NCBI GenBank assembly: GCA_024509875.1
Contig: JAMPIV010012167.1
Span: 558,001 to 622,000, forward strand
DNA: 64,000 nucleotides
From: Oreohelix idahoensis
Taxonomy: Eukaryota; Mollusca; Gastropoda; Stylommatophora; Oreohelicidae
Direction: 5' to 3'
The position numbers and the translations under genes were made by a program. Below the pieces are notes generated by a model that ran no database searches, was not told the origin of the DNA, and worked only from the letters and a program-made list of their open reading frames with translations. Of the stretch, positions 10,893-21,274 are shown one piece after another. Position 1 is the stretch's first letter; every line of letters begins with the position of its first letter.

Positions 10893-11240
10893 TCAGGATG
10901 CTTCATTCAGCATGTTTACACTATCTTCTGTCAAGTCAAACAATTTGTAATGTGGACTGTACCGCTGACAAATTTCCTTGGCAGTTTCACCTGCTCTGGA
11001 TTTGATGCTAGTATCAATAATGGGATCCGTTAGAAGTAACTCCAGCATCTGTCCATTTTCTGGCTCTGATGCTGCCATGTGTAAAGGGGTCAGCCCACCA
11101 TTTGTTCTTGCATTGACATCGGCGCCACAGTTAATCAATACTTGTGCAGTTTCTACAGAGTTCCATCTTGCTGCGCTGTGAAGTGGCTGCCACCCATCTG
11201 CTGTCCGGCCAGCCACGTCTGCACCATGAGACAAGAGAAG
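10893..11240 (-). CDS. ANKRD49: ANKRD49-like protein, terminal exon
   Basis: The C-terminal 115 residues of a small ankyrin-repeat protein. Visible are an end of one repeat (LLLSHGADV), a full repeat starting DGWQPLHSAARWNSVETAQV with CGADVNART, a second starting GGLTPLHMAASEPENGQ, and the family-specific tail with ETAKEICQRYSPHYKLFDL. The DGWxPLHSAxxWN motif and the ETAxxIxxR...YxxLF tail are characteristic of ANKRD49, reported in vertebrates as a nuclear or transcription-linked ankyrin protein. The acceptor is a good TCTGTTCTAG just upstream of 11240 (phase 0) and the stop is TGA at 10893-10895. It joins in phase with the exon at 24051-24211 across an intron filled with transposons. Confidence 0.85.
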   Translation of the reverse strand, partial: LLLSHGADVAGRTADGWQPLHSAARWNSVETAQVLINCGADVNARTNGGLTPLHMAASEPENGQMLELLLTDPIIDTSIKSRAGETAKEICQRYSPHYKLFDLTEDSVNMLNEAS

Positions 11241-11599
11241 CTAGAACAGATTTTTACATTTATTAAATGAGATGTGGTAGTTGTTAGCGAGAAAATCGAG
11301 TCATGAAATTCAAACCTGATTTGTTAACGACGTGTGCTTGCACGCCTATTCTTACTAACTTGGAACGGGGACTCTTAAAAATAAAATTAAAAAATGGCAT
11401 ATTATACTATGCTATTACACTAAACAATGTTTGAACATTGAACGAACGAGGGAAGATGGTACAGGTGGCAGCAGAAATGAGGGATACAAGATCAATGTCC
11501 TGGAACTGTGTGAAACAAGGTGGAAGGGGGTAGACAGGAAGAAACTCAGCACAAGGAAAATTGTGCTGTTCTCAGGATATGTGGACAAAAGCAGTCCTT

Positions 11600-11790
11600 T
11601 TCAGGAACCCCCAGGATTAAAGAGCCAGAGGTAGACCAAGAAACACACGGAGAAGAGAATTGGAGACAAGTGAAAATGATGAGGAAAATGTGGAAAGAAC
11701 ATGAGCTGATGGAACGCGGCAGGACTTGGCATGTGTTTGTTGAAAGCCTATGCTCCTGGGAAGCTAAAGGGTATGGATTGATTGATGATA
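11600..11790 (+). pseudogene. RTE-type 3' end, family L copy
   Basis: Encodes in shifting frames the tail HGEENWRQVKMMRKMWKEHE ... RTWHVFVESLCSWE, homologous to 39030-39425, and ends GCTAAAGGGTATGGATTGA. 5'-truncated and frameshifted. Confidence 0.7.
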
Positions 11791-11854
11791 GGGTAACACC
11801 AGTGATAGGGGGAGGTGGAGGAGAACGACTAAACACCACTAGAACAAGAGGTGA

Positions 11855-12058
11855 GGAAAGAACACTGGGGACATCCAAGACACAAACTCAAGAATGTTAG
11901 CATCCTAAGGCAGTCCTTGTTCTTAAATGTACAGGTAGAAGAAATAGATGGGAGACCTAAAGATTTGTGGAGAAGAGAACTGGAAACAAACATAAGGAAG
12001 ACAAAGAAGACCAATGGCAATAACCTGAATAGACTACCCCAGGTAGGTGGGTGACAGA
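11855..12058 (+). pseudogene. RTE-type 3' end, family L copy, decayed
   Basis: A second L copy in tandem orientation right after the previous one: GCAGTCCTTGTTCTTAAATG, then a frame reading RPKDLWRRELETNIRKTK. The last part is diverged. No full-length source of this family is in the window. Confidence 0.6.
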
Positions 12059-12262
12059 CTTATGCTCTACAGTGAGCTTGAAAGATGAAGATAACAAAAT
12101 TGAATATTTGCTATCAGAAAGACCAAAACATGAAAGAACTTATACTACAAGAATATGTCCTAATGCATATAATAAAACAATTTGAAACGTAAGTCACAAA
12201 CTGCAGCTCCAGTGTTTCTGAACTACTTTATCTTTGCTAACAGTAACCATGGTTACTTCCTC

Positions 12263-12925
12263 ATGTAGTTCCTGGGGGGGTTTTCGAGGGAGACAAAGAC
12301 AATAGGGCTGCTTCCTCAGGCATGTCATATGAGGCTGGCAACCTCATCATGCAAAATAAATTGTTACTAGAGCTGGGGAGCTCTGATGCAGGCTTTCTAT
12401 GGTGGGGGGAATCTGTTGTAGTGGGTCCACAAAGAGCAAAAAGGGAATTAATGAATGAATGGTTTCTAGTGATGTCTCCTCGGCCTTACCTGGTAAACAA
12501 TGCATATTAACTAACCTCATCTTTACATTCCTTTTCACTCCTAACAAGCATGGGTCAAACCCTCTGTGGATGGGAAGGAGCTGAGATGGCACATGTGTCT
12601 GGCTTCTGACCGGGTGGGAAGGAAAGTTCACAGGCACCCCAGCATGCTATTGGGCCGAAGGGCTAAAGCCCAAGCGCCGCTGGATCGAAAACAGCAACAA
12701 CAAGAAGCATGGGCCCACCAGTACCACTACCACTGGTCTCCTGGCAGGAAGCCTGCACCAAGCACTCCTGTGATCTTGCAGTGATGGTTTAGGTCGCAAT
12801 GTGTATTACATGATGAAGTTACCCAGCCTGCCTTGCATAACCTCATATTAGTTGCCTTCTACGACATTGCCTGAGGACACAGTAGTCCTATTCTTTCTTC
12901 ATCTCGTCAGAGACCACCCAGGAAC
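12263..12925. repeat. Foldback of two family A repeats in inverted orientation
   Basis: A plus-oriented copy (12263-12400, starting GTAGTTCCTGG) faces a minus-oriented copy (about 12690-12925, ending CCAGGAACTACAC). The arms share the GGCATGTCATATGAGG-like and CATCATG(C/T)AAAA segments, so the region can fold into a long imperfect hairpin with about 290 bp of loop. The loop contains AAGCCCAAGCGCCGCTGGAT followed by GAAAACAGCAACAACAAGAA, which looks like the 3' end of another retroposon. Confidence 0.55.
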
Positions 12926-12934
12926 TACACACGG

Positions 12935-13103
12935 TATTAACTAACCTTACTTACTTACTCGTTCCCCTTCTATCGTGAAGTGTAGAGGTATTAACTAACC
13001 TTACTTAGTCGTTCCCCTTCTACCGTGAAGTGTAGAGGTATTAACTAACCTTACTTACTTAGTCGTTCCCCTTCTATCGTGAAGTGTAGAGGTATTAACT
13101 AAC
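12935..13103. repeat. 54-bp minisatellite, left block
   Basis: About three units of a 50-54 bp tandem repeat (ATTAACTAACCTTACTTAC, TAGTCGTTCCCCTTCTACC, GTGAAGTGTAGAGGT). Some units lack one TACT. Interrupted at 13103 by element A and continued at 22357. The unit matches the 3' end of the non-LTR fragment at 27057-27335. Confidence 0.95.
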
Positions 13104-14184
13104 TGATGCGTGATGCCATATGATGATGGATGGCATCCGCATGTCTGGTTTTGTGTAGTGTGTAGATGTGTTCAGTCAAAACAATGTTCATGCAACAATA
13201 ACAGGGCAATCCACATAGGACGTCAGTAAACTCACGACGTATAAAGTCAATGAGTCTTGAAACAGCGTTGACGTTTTTCTTCATTATTTATTGTGGACGC
13301 CACAGTGACAAAATGGTTACGCAAATGTGTAGGCACATCAAACAGTCATTATCACAGCAACATTCAATACAGCAATAAACGGTAGACAGCATTACAATGA
13401 TGAGTCAGATGCATGTTATATTTCAAAGTGCTGTAAATGTAGTCAGATGAACAACTCCATCCTTTCTATAACAGCCAGGAGATAACCAGATGTATGAGAT
13501 CAGTTCACTCTCCTTAGTTTGACTTCAGCAAGACAGACACGTCTGCCGAAGTATAAATAATGTCCTCAAGAAGATCCTCTAGATAATAAAGGTTTTCTAA
13601 ACCTAGTTCATTTAACAAAGTAGCAAGTAATGGTCCTTGGAACCTGCATCAACCGATGCAGTACAATGCAGCGACATGTGAGCTGGGAAAGAACATCTCG
13701 TGACGACGACTTTCGGAGACAGGCTATGAATCGAAATCGCTCACGACCCAAAATCGATAGAGTTAATGAAAAAGTCAATTTACCTTGCTTTCATGAAATA
13801 CACAGAAATATCACGCCTCCCGACATGTGGGAAAACACTAGAGGTATTATCTCGACTAAACGAAATATCCATAAGAGGACTACACATCCCTGACAGAACA
13901 AAAAATAGCGGAGATCCCCTCTTCAACGAGGCATCTCTTTCGCCATTCCAAATCGCTCACTCCCACTAGTGGTGGGCGGAAACCGATCGACCAAACAACA
14001 AGACAAGTCATGCGCAGTCCAGCGCAAAAATGACCACAGCTCAAAAGTTAACTGCATTCGATACCAACGCGAGAAGACAAATGCTTACCGAGAAAAGTGA
14101 CTATAAATTACAAGCAGTTGTTGCCCTTGCGTTATAAAACAGATATTGAAATAAAACGATGTTGCGAGAATTTATCACGCAACA
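13104..14184 (-). repeat. Element A 3' LTR
   Basis: Direct repeat of 21275-22356. The only difference noticed is one missing C (AACAGCGTTG here, AACAGCCGTTG there). Near-identity implies a recent insertion. Confidence 0.95.
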
Positions 14185-14933
14185 TATGACCACCTCCTCC
14201 CGATAAAAAAAAAATGTGGAACATATTTTTTTTTCAATATCAAAGAGCAAGCGATAAGCGGCTCAAAACGCACGAATTATGCGCTGATAATTAATTAAAT
14301 TGCCAAACAATAGGCTAATTATAGAGTGTCTGGTGAGGATATACCTCAACAGAAAAATAAATATGTCTCAAAAAATATTCACATCGGGGAGGTGTCACCA
14401 ACACACATCACGTTAGCATGTAAACACAATATACGTATGCAAGTTACTATAATCATCATTAAACAGCATACTCTAATATTGTCTTTAAAAATGGATGTAC
14501 AAATCTGATAGGAAAATTTAAATAGTACATTCTTTGACATGTAATGACATAAGTACATAGCAAAGTTAAACTACATGACGATCCAGGACATATGCTCTGG
14601 TATTCCGAGGGTAAGTACACAATCTAGAACTCGTAAGGTAAGTCCTCAGCTCAACAATGACATTCTGAGAAAGTACAAGCAATATAATGCTAATTAATAA
14701 CTAATATGCTTCATAAGGTACAATACATTATTAATAATTGTGGCTGTTTAGTAAACTAACGGCCCTTATATTAACTACTCAGTCCTCCTCTATCATTTTA
14801 AAAAACGAACAGAAGAAGATGACAACAAAGCACGATAGTGTGTACATATAAAGTAAGTACAGATGTGCTAATCTATTGTAGAAATATAGGTGTGTTATGA
14901 CTCTGTAATATATAGAAATATAGGACAGAAGTA
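14185..14933 (-). other. Element A 3' untranslated region
   Basis: Non-coding stretch between the pol stop and the polypurine tract (GGGAGGAGGTGG, minus strand, 14190-14201). AT-rich with an A10 run near 14205 on plus. No env-like frame is present. Confidence 0.7.
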
Positions 14934-17900
14934 TTAGTTGGAGTCATGTGGGCATCTAGACAAAATGTCAGCCATCACATTATCCGCACCACGGATAGCT
15001 CGTACCGTGAAGTGAAAAGGTTGAAGAGCCATAGCATATCGAGTGGATCTCGAACTCTTCAAATTCTTAGTCTGAATAGCTGTAAGAGCTTTCTGATCAG
15101 TCTCTAGAATGAAATGTGCGCCCAGGAGGAATCTTTGTAGCTTTAGAATTGACCAAACCATCGCTAACAACTCACGGTCTAAAACCGAGTAGTTCCTCTC
15201 TGCCGCATTTAGTTTTCTAGAAAAGTACATAACAGGATGCAGAGTATTTGCATATTCTTGCATCAGTGCTGCTCCAATCCCAGTGGATGAAGCATCACTC
15301 CGAAGAACAAAAGTCCTATCAAGAGTAGGTAATCTTAAGATGGGAGGAGAAGAAAATATATTCTTGATTTGGTCTAGTGAAGATTGGCATTCTTCATACC
15401 AACGGACCAGATTAGGCGAACCTTTCTTCAACAATGTTGAGAGAGGTGCCATGATCGAAGATAAATTTGGAATAAATCTCCCATAAAATTGAATTAAACC
15501 TAAGAGACTCCTAACTTGTTTCTTCGTTTTAGGAACAGAGATGTTCAGTATTTTGGAAGTATTGTGGTCTTCTGTCTTCAAGAGACCATGACCAACACGA
15601 TGACCCAGGAAAGAGATTTCACCAAAACCAACAAAAGCTTTAGAAGGTTTTGCTGTCAAATTATTCTCACGTAGAGTGGACAGTAAGTCATATAACCCTA
15701 AATAGTGATCTTCCCAGGTATCACTGAAGAGACAGATGTCATCTAAGTATGCGATGACATCCGAACGATGTGACAGAATTCGACGCATCATGCGAACGAA
15801 AGTGGCAGGGGCGTTCATGAGACCAAAAGGCATAACATTCCATTGAAATAGACCCCTAGGTGTAGAAAAAGCAGTAAGAGGTTTGGCATGCTCTGCTAAA
15901 GGCACTTGCCAATAACCTTTAGACAAGTCAAGTTTAGTGAAGAATCTAGAATTAGAAAGTCTAATCAGTAGATCTTCTAACAAAGGCATCGGTTCAGCGT
16001 CGAACTTTGTGACCTGATTCAATTTGCGATAATCAACGCAAATTCGTATGTTCTTATCCTTCTTCCGGACAATAACCATGGAAGAAGAATATGGTGAAGT
16101 CGATGGTTCAATTATATTTAATTGAATCATTTCATCCAATTCCTTTTCCACTTGCGACTGAAAGTGTACAGGAATAGGATACGGCCTAACCCTAATTGGA
16201 TTATTGTCGGTAAGAATTATGTCATGTTCTATGACATCTGTGTGTCCAGGAATGTCAGTGAGAACATCCTGAAATGTTTGTAACATCGACAAGTCTCGTC
16301 GATGTTCGTCACCAGAAAGATTAGGAGAAACAGAAACGTTTTTCCAAGATTCCGTGGAATGTAATGGAACCACTGGAAGGGGAAGGTTGACATCAGAGAA
16401 GGTAGCTTCCTCATCCTGAATGACAGACAGGGATGAATAATGACCGTGAGGTGCAGGAGCATCATCCGTTGCCTGGAAAATAGGCAGCAAATAGTCCGGA
16501 CGTTCGTGAAATTCCGAAAGCATGTTTATGTGGAAAGTTTTATGCTTTCCATCAATATCGACCACATAGTCAACATCGGAAATCCGAGAGACTATTGCAT
16601 ACGGACCTTTCCATGCAATAAGAAGTCTATTTTCCCTACTGGGGAGTAGGACGAATGCTTTGTCACCTGGACAAAGTTGTCGTAGACATCTATTCTTGTT
16701 AGCAAACTGCCTTGCCTTCTCTTTAGCAATTTCTGATGAAGCAGTTGCTAGCTTACATGCCTCAATGATCTTTTGTCTAAGAGCAATGACATACTCATAT
16801 GAGGATTGAGTTTCATCGCTAATATCATCGGCAGTGATGAGATCGTGTAATAAAGACATAGGGCCGCGTGGACGCGCGCCAAAGACAAGTTCGAAGGGAG
16901 AAAATCCTGTGTGTTCATTAGGGACTTCTCTATAGGCAAAGAGAGCCGCGGGCAAAACCCTGTCCCAATCTTGAGGATGATCTTCAGTTATCTTACCAAG
17001 CAAAGTCTTGAGCGTTCTATTCAGACGCTCAACTAACCCATTAGACATAGGATGGTAGATACTACTGAGAGATCGTTCAATATGTAAGGTAGACATCACC
17101 TGTGACATAGTGTCAGATATGAGTTGAGTGCCATGGTCTGACAATATTTCTCTGGGGAACCCCAAGCGAGAAAATATCAACCAAAGAGCATCTGCGATAT
17201 CTGTAGTAGATATGCTCTTAAGAGGAATAGCCTCTGGCCAACGTGTGCACATATCGACACATGTAAGGATAAACTGATGTCCTCTGGCCGACTTGACCTT
17301 AAAAGGGCCAATAATATCTATGGCCATTTTCTGAAACGGCCGAATAGGAATGTCAGCAGCCTGGATAGGCGCAGCATGTCGTGGTCCTCTAGATTTGACC
17401 TCCTGACATACCTTGCATGATCGGCAGTAAATACGAATGTCCTTATTGACAAAAGGCCAAAAGAAAGCCGCAAGGACTCTCGACTTCGTACGGGCAAAAC
17501 CCATATGTCCAGCACATTGCGAGTCATGAGCATGTTGTAATATTTGGACTCTCATGCTCTTGGGAACAAGAATTTGCGAATGTGCCGACGTAGTCGAATC
17601 TTGTACCATACGTACAAGTACGCCGTTTCTCATTGCAATCCAAGATTTTCTATTTGTATCCTGATTCGGATCACCTTTCTTCGCAAGAACGAAGAATTTT
17701 TTTAAAGAAGGATCTTCTTCTTGCAATTTTATGAAAGAGTCACGAGTGATTACTAAGTGACTATCTTGGCTATCAACTCCATTATCACTATTCAGTGAAG
17801 TTTCGGGTGTTTGTAGAGCTTGTGCTCTTGTAACTACTGCATTTGTAGCTTGCATGTTATTATCTTCCCAAGCAGCAATCTGCTGTGGGGTACACTCCCT

Positions 17901-18230
17901 AACTCCGTGAATACGACCAATAATAAGGTCCGCAATAGGATTAGGTAAGAGACAAGCATGCACATCTCCAGTAAAGAAAGGAGTGGCAATGCGAATTACA
18001 GCAGTAGGATATTTTTCTAGAGTGCCGCCAAATGTGACACATTTAATAACCCTTCCTGTAGCACAAGATGGATCTACAAGCGATTGTCTAACACCAATAG
18101 TGGTGCATCCGGAATCGAAAAGTAGTGAGACCGGAGTATCATTAACAAGACCCTTATGTAGAATTAAAGAACCCCTCCCGTCATGCGCAACAGCAGCAGG
18201 AAGAGCGGGAAGTGGGTGACCACAACTCAA
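14934..18230 (-). CDS. Element A Pol: protease-integrase-RT-RNase H
   Basis: A 1098-residue polyprotein open throughout. In order: aspartic protease with D39-S-G; H2C2 zinc region (H235, H242, C272, C275); integrase core D305, D365, E401 with 35 residues between the last two; GPY-type module WKGPY near 541-545; reverse transcriptase (VDYRKLN at 732-738, YLDD at 828-831); RNase H with D979, E1020, D1045. In ordinary Gypsy/Ty3 elements integrase follows RNase H; here it precedes RT, as in Gmr1. The first listed codon is not an ATG. The frame extends upstream through CPQCSTLF and is probably reached from Gag by a -1 shift on the A10 run at 18397-18406. All catalytic residues checked are present. 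Confidence 0.95.
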   Translation of the reverse strand: MSCGHPLPALPAAVAHDGRGSLILHKGLVNDTPVSLLFDSGCTTIGVRQSLVDPSCATGRVIKCVTFGGTLEKYPTAVIRIATPFFTGDVHACLLPNPIADLIIGRIHGVRECTPQQIAAWEDNNMQATNAVVTRAQALQTPETSLNSDNGVDSQDSHLVITRDSFIKLQEEDPSLKKFFVLAKKGDPNQDTNRKSWIAMRNGVLVRMVQDSTTSAHSQILVPKSMRVQILQHAHDSQCAGHMGFARTKSRVLAAFFWPFVNKDIRIYCRSCKVCQEVKSRGPRHAAPIQAADIPIRPFQKMAIDIIGPFKVKSARGHQFILTCVDMCTRWPEAIPLKSISTTDIADALWLIFSRLGFPREILSDHGTQLISDTMSQVMSTLHIERSLSSIYHPMSNGLVERLNRTLKTLLGKITEDHPQDWDRVLPAALFAYREVPNEHTGFSPFELVFGARPRGPMSLLHDLITADDISDETQSSYEYVIALRQKIIEACKLATASSEIAKEKARQFANKNRCLRQLCPGDKAFVLLPSRENRLLIAWKGPYAIVSRISDVDYVVDIDGKHKTFHINMLSEFHERPDYLLPIFQATDDAPAPHGHYSSLSVIQDEEATFSDVNLPLPVVPLHSTESWKNVSVSPNLSGDEHRRDLSMLQTFQDVLTDIPGHTDVIEHDIILTDNNPIRVRPYPIPVHFQSQVEKELDEMIQLNIIEPSTSPYSSSMVIVRKKDKNIRICVDYRKLNQVTKFDAEPMPLLEDLLIRLSNSRFFTKLDLSKGYWQVPLAEHAKPLTAFSTPRGLFQWNVMPFGLMNAPATFVRMMRRILSHRSDVIAYLDDICLFSDTWEDHYLGLYDLLSTLRENNLTAKPSKAFVGFGEISFLGHRVGHGLLKTEDHNTSKILNISVPKTKKQVRSLLGLIQFYGRFIPNLSSIMAPLSTLLKKGSPNLVRWYEECQSSLDQIKNIFSSPPILRLPTLDRTFVLRSDASSTGIGAALMQEYANTLHPVMYFSRKLNAAERNYSVLDRELLAMVWSILKLQRFLLGAHFILETDQKALTAIQTKNLKSSRSTRYAMALQPFHFTVRAIRGADNVMADILSRCPHDSN

Positions 18231-18235
18231 AGTAG

Positions 18236-19066
18236 TTATGGTACCTGGTTCGAATAAAGTACTGCATTGGGGGCATTTGTTTGCTCTCTCAAAGTCAAAA
18301 GCAGAACTAGTGACAGCGTCAAAGTTTTTACTATCAACAACATGATTACAGGCTCCCTCAGTTTCCTGTTGTACAGCATTAGCCTGCTGATATCTCTTTT
18401 TTTTTTGTGTTGAGATCTACCCCGACTATTATTACCTCTGAAGTTATCAGAGTTATTATTATCTCTGCAGTTATTATTGTCTCTATTGTAATTGTTATAC
18501 TGGTTCGAATTCCAGTTTCCACGATTACTATCATGTTCACATTGATGCGAACATCTATTTGTTTGGTTCTGAGGTCTTCGGCAGGAATAACCTCTATTAC
18601 CATATCCTCTTTTGAAATGCCTATAATTATTAGGGTGATAGTAACGACCACTATCAGGTTGTCTCCAATTCTTCGACGAAGAATCACCATGAAATTGGTT
18701 TCCATGATTTTGACAGAAATTACCGCTGCCCTTTCTATCAAAATTTTGTTGGGATCTACGAGCAAAGTTTTGACCATACGGAGCTGCCGAAGCAACTGGT
18801 AAACCTTCTTTCACCTTAGAGTTACCCATGGTTATGTGTGGGTGCGCAGTTACGTATTGGCAACAGAAATCTTCCATTTCTTTTATTGTTTTAGGTTTAC
18901 GTTCATGAAGGAAAGCAAGGAAAGACTCATTGACAGACGACATGACTTTGTCTCTAAGTATTAAGTCCATAAGTCCTTCATAAGTTTTTTTCCGTCTTAG
19001 ATAGTTCAACCCATCGTGAGAAAGTAATGCGTATTCTTGCAATAAACTCGGAGAATTCAACTCCAT
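18236..19066 (-). CDS. Element A Gag, C-terminal part
   Basis: Continues the capsid after a one-base shift at 18985-18991 (seven T on plus). The real coding overlap with the upstream part begins at the TYEGLMDLILRDKV segment, which resembles the SCAN-like capsid C-terminal domain of Gmr1 Gag (motif pattern: hydrophobic LxxLxLRDK...FLxE). It is followed by a long Asn/Arg/Gly/Gln-rich basic tail (NNYNRDNNNCRDNN, RGNNSRGRSQHKKK), likely the RNA-binding nucleocapsid. No canonical CCHC knuckle is visible; CSHQC is the nearest. The frame ends at 18236, overlapping the pol frame by about 160 bases after the A10 run. Confidence 0.8.
   Translation of the reverse strand: MELNSPSLLQEYALLSHDGLNYLRRKKTYEGLMDLILRDKVMSSVNESFLAFLHERKPKTIKEMEDFCCQYVTAHPHITMGNSKVKEGLPVASAAPYGQNFARRSQQNFDRKGSGNFCQNHGNQFHGDSSSKNWRQPDSGRYYHPNNYRHFKRGYGNRGYSCRRPQNQTNRCSHQCEHDSNRGNWNSNQYNNYNRDNNNCRDNNNSDNFRGNNSRGRSQHKKKRDISRLMLYNRKLREPVIMLLIVKTLTLSLVLLLTLREQTNAPNAVLYSNQVP
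18397..18406 (-). promoter_or_regulatory. Candidate -1 frameshift site (A10) at gag-pol overlap
   Basis: On the minus strand an A10 run lies in Gag frame so that A AAA AAA can slip by -1 into the frame that continues through TGCCCCCAATGC to the protease. The Gag frame closes about 160 bases downstream. Fits the known use of A-rich slippery sites by LTR elements; not tested. Confidence 0.5.
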
Positions 19067-19841
19067 TTTCAGGTAACATGTTTTTAAATTGTAGACGATA
19101 GCCGTCTTCGTTAAGCTGATATTTCTTTAACAAAGCGGCCCTGACAACCTCATAATTGCTCTTGTCAGGTTCATCCACCATATTTAATATACTTAGAGCT
19201 TTACCTGTCAGTATCCCTGATAACTGATAAACATATTTTGCTTTGTCTATGTTATGAGCTGTACATGCTTGTTCAAATCTGTCCAGATAGAACATTATGT
19301 CATCACTGGAAGGACTAAATGTTGGTAACTTAATCTTAAAAGTATCATTATTAGCCTTCCCAGAAGATGAACCCTTGTTTGAATCATTACCATTACTCAT
19401 GCTCGTCAATTTCAATTTCTCCAACTCTAAAGCTAAGAGTTTTTCTTCATGTTCCATTTTTGCTTTCCTCTCATCAGACTCTCTTTGTAACTTCCTTTCT
19501 TCAGCTTGAGCCTGCATTTGAAGTCTTTCATTTTCAGCTTCTTTTTCAAGTCTTTTATTTTCAGCTTCTTTTTCAAGTCTTTTATTCTCAGCCTCTAGCT
19601 GTAGCTTTCTTTCCTCAGCTTCTGATTCCCTTTTTTGTTTTTCCATTTCCATTTGGAATCTCTTTTCATCCATCTGCATCTGCAGTTTCTTTTGTTCAGC
19701 TTCCATATGCAGTTTCTTTTGTTCAGCTTCCATTGCTTTATCATATCGAGCAGTTGCAAATTCTTCTAACTTATCACCAGTCTTCCCAAGCAATTTACCC
19801 TGCTCAATAAAGTGCTCAAATGTAGACATGTTGTCTAACAT
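18978..19841 (-). CDS. Element A Gag, N-terminal part
   Basis: A 287-residue frame starting MLDNMSTFEHFIEQG. Residues about 30-150 are a highly charged heptad-rich coiled coil with repeated KRLEKEAEN-type units. Then comes a capsid-like segment (FSPSSDDIMFYLDRFEQAC ... YVYQLSGILTGKALSI). The frame ends eight codons past the homopolymer at 18985-18991, where a single-base change shifts it relative to the next Gag part. An indel in a homopolymer, a base-calling error or a programmed +1 shift are possible; with such young LTRs the first two are most likely. Confidence 0.85.
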   Translation of the reverse strand: MLDNMSTFEHFIEQGKLLGKTGDKLEEFATARYDKAMEAEQKKLHMEAEQKKLQMQMDEKRFQMEMEKQKRESEAEERKLQLEAENKRLEKEAENKRLEKEAENERLQMQAQAEERKLQRESDERKAKMEHEEKLLALELEKLKLTSMSNGNDSNKGSSSGKANNDTFKIKLPTFSPSSDDIMFYLDRFEQACTAHNIDKAKYVYQLSGILTGKALSILNMVDEPDKSNYEVVRAALLKKYQLNEDGYRLQFKNMLPENGVEFSEFIARIRITFSRWVELSKTEKNL

Positions 19842-21274
19842 ATGAGTCCAAAACCTGAAATAATTAACTAATTTATTTCAAACCTAAGTGTAACAAGTAT
19901 TAATTAAGCACTTGTATATTCACATCACATTATATTATCCCAGTCTCTGTGGGAAACAAGTCTCCAATCAAAGAACTTGTATATGAAATATCAGCACTCA
20001 AATCTTGATCATAAGTGCACTTCTCATTCAATAGTGCACGACACTATTCATCATTCATTTATCATCAGTATAGTAGTAACAGTGCATTAGCATAGCCCAT
20101 TAACTAATTACTATAACTGTAAACAATGACTATGTAAACACATGCAGAATGTAAACATTGAAAATGTAAACAATACAAACAATGTAAACAATAACAATGT
20201 AAACAATAACAAAGATCAGCAACAATACAAAAACTTTCGCAGAAATCAACTAAAAATAAAGCAGAAATTAATGAAATATCACAAAAAATGTGACGATATC
20301 TGTGATAGAATTAAACAAAATACATGACACCACAGTGTATAAACAAAAATGTTGTATGAAACTAAATTATAGACAAGAGTAGGCTAACAAATACAAACAA
20401 ATCACAACAAAACTAAAGAATGTGAAATAATAACGAAAACAATATTAAAACATGTCATCACAGCTAACATAAATAGCAACAGAAGTCGCTTAGCAAATTC
20501 CAGTATCGGAAATTTGCAAACCCTACAGAAAACGCTCACAATAGACGACCTCTATGACGTGGCATAATCTAACGGAGACACCACCCAACCGAGAACCCGC
20601 TGAAATATAAACATATAAATATACGAATAACATATAGACATATAACATATAGAATGAGATGATACCCAGAAGACTCAGCAGAAGTATAAGGGCACAGTTT
20701 ACATACAAACAGGCCACTTAACTTAAAGGCTTCCAATCGTAGAACAGCAGAAAAACGGATGTCAATCAACGTCCTAAAGAGCGAAGCTCCAACGATGATG
20801 GCACATCTGAACTGCTTCCACTGCTAACACGATGGTACAAGAGCTTCTGACATACTGTGTGTTGAGTTGTTTCGGCACTTGACCTTCTAATCCAAAAGTA
20901 AGTTGATGGAAATCGGTACTTGGCCTTCTTCAGAAAACAACCCGTTTCAACCGGCACTTGACCTTCTCAAAAAACGACAGCACTGGAACCTTGACAGCAG
21001 CAACTTGCTTGACTTGCGTAAAAGATAACAGCAGTCCGAGTTATCCGGCAACATGTAACAACGCCGGGTACTGTCAAATTCTTGTTTCCGTCAAAAAGTT
21101 GAAATTTTGACTTTTACCGGGCAACGCCGAGTACTTTGAAAATTTTGAAGATGTTGACTGTATTGAAGAATGTTAATTTCTTGAAGGATGCTGATGAATT
21201 CTTGTTGAAAATGAAGTGGGTAAGGGACCCCGTGTTTGCTAGTACCAGAATCAAACCAGCTTATGGCCACCAAA
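19842..21274 (-). other. Element A leader (5' UTR)
   Basis: Sits between the 5' LTR and Gag. It starts TTTGGTGGCCATAAGC on the minus strand, the position of a primer-binding site. Around 20142-20215 (plus) there is a short AATGTAAACAAT-type microsatellite. No coding is recognised. Confidence 0.6.

Noticed and set aside
13630..13893. 87-codon frame repeated at 21802-22065
   Set aside because: Same reason: it is within the two LTRs of element A.
18379..18802. Long frames on both strands opposite the Gag basic tail (Ile/Thr/Val-rich)
   Set aside because: Shadows of the Asn/Arg-rich repeat coding of Gag in other frames.
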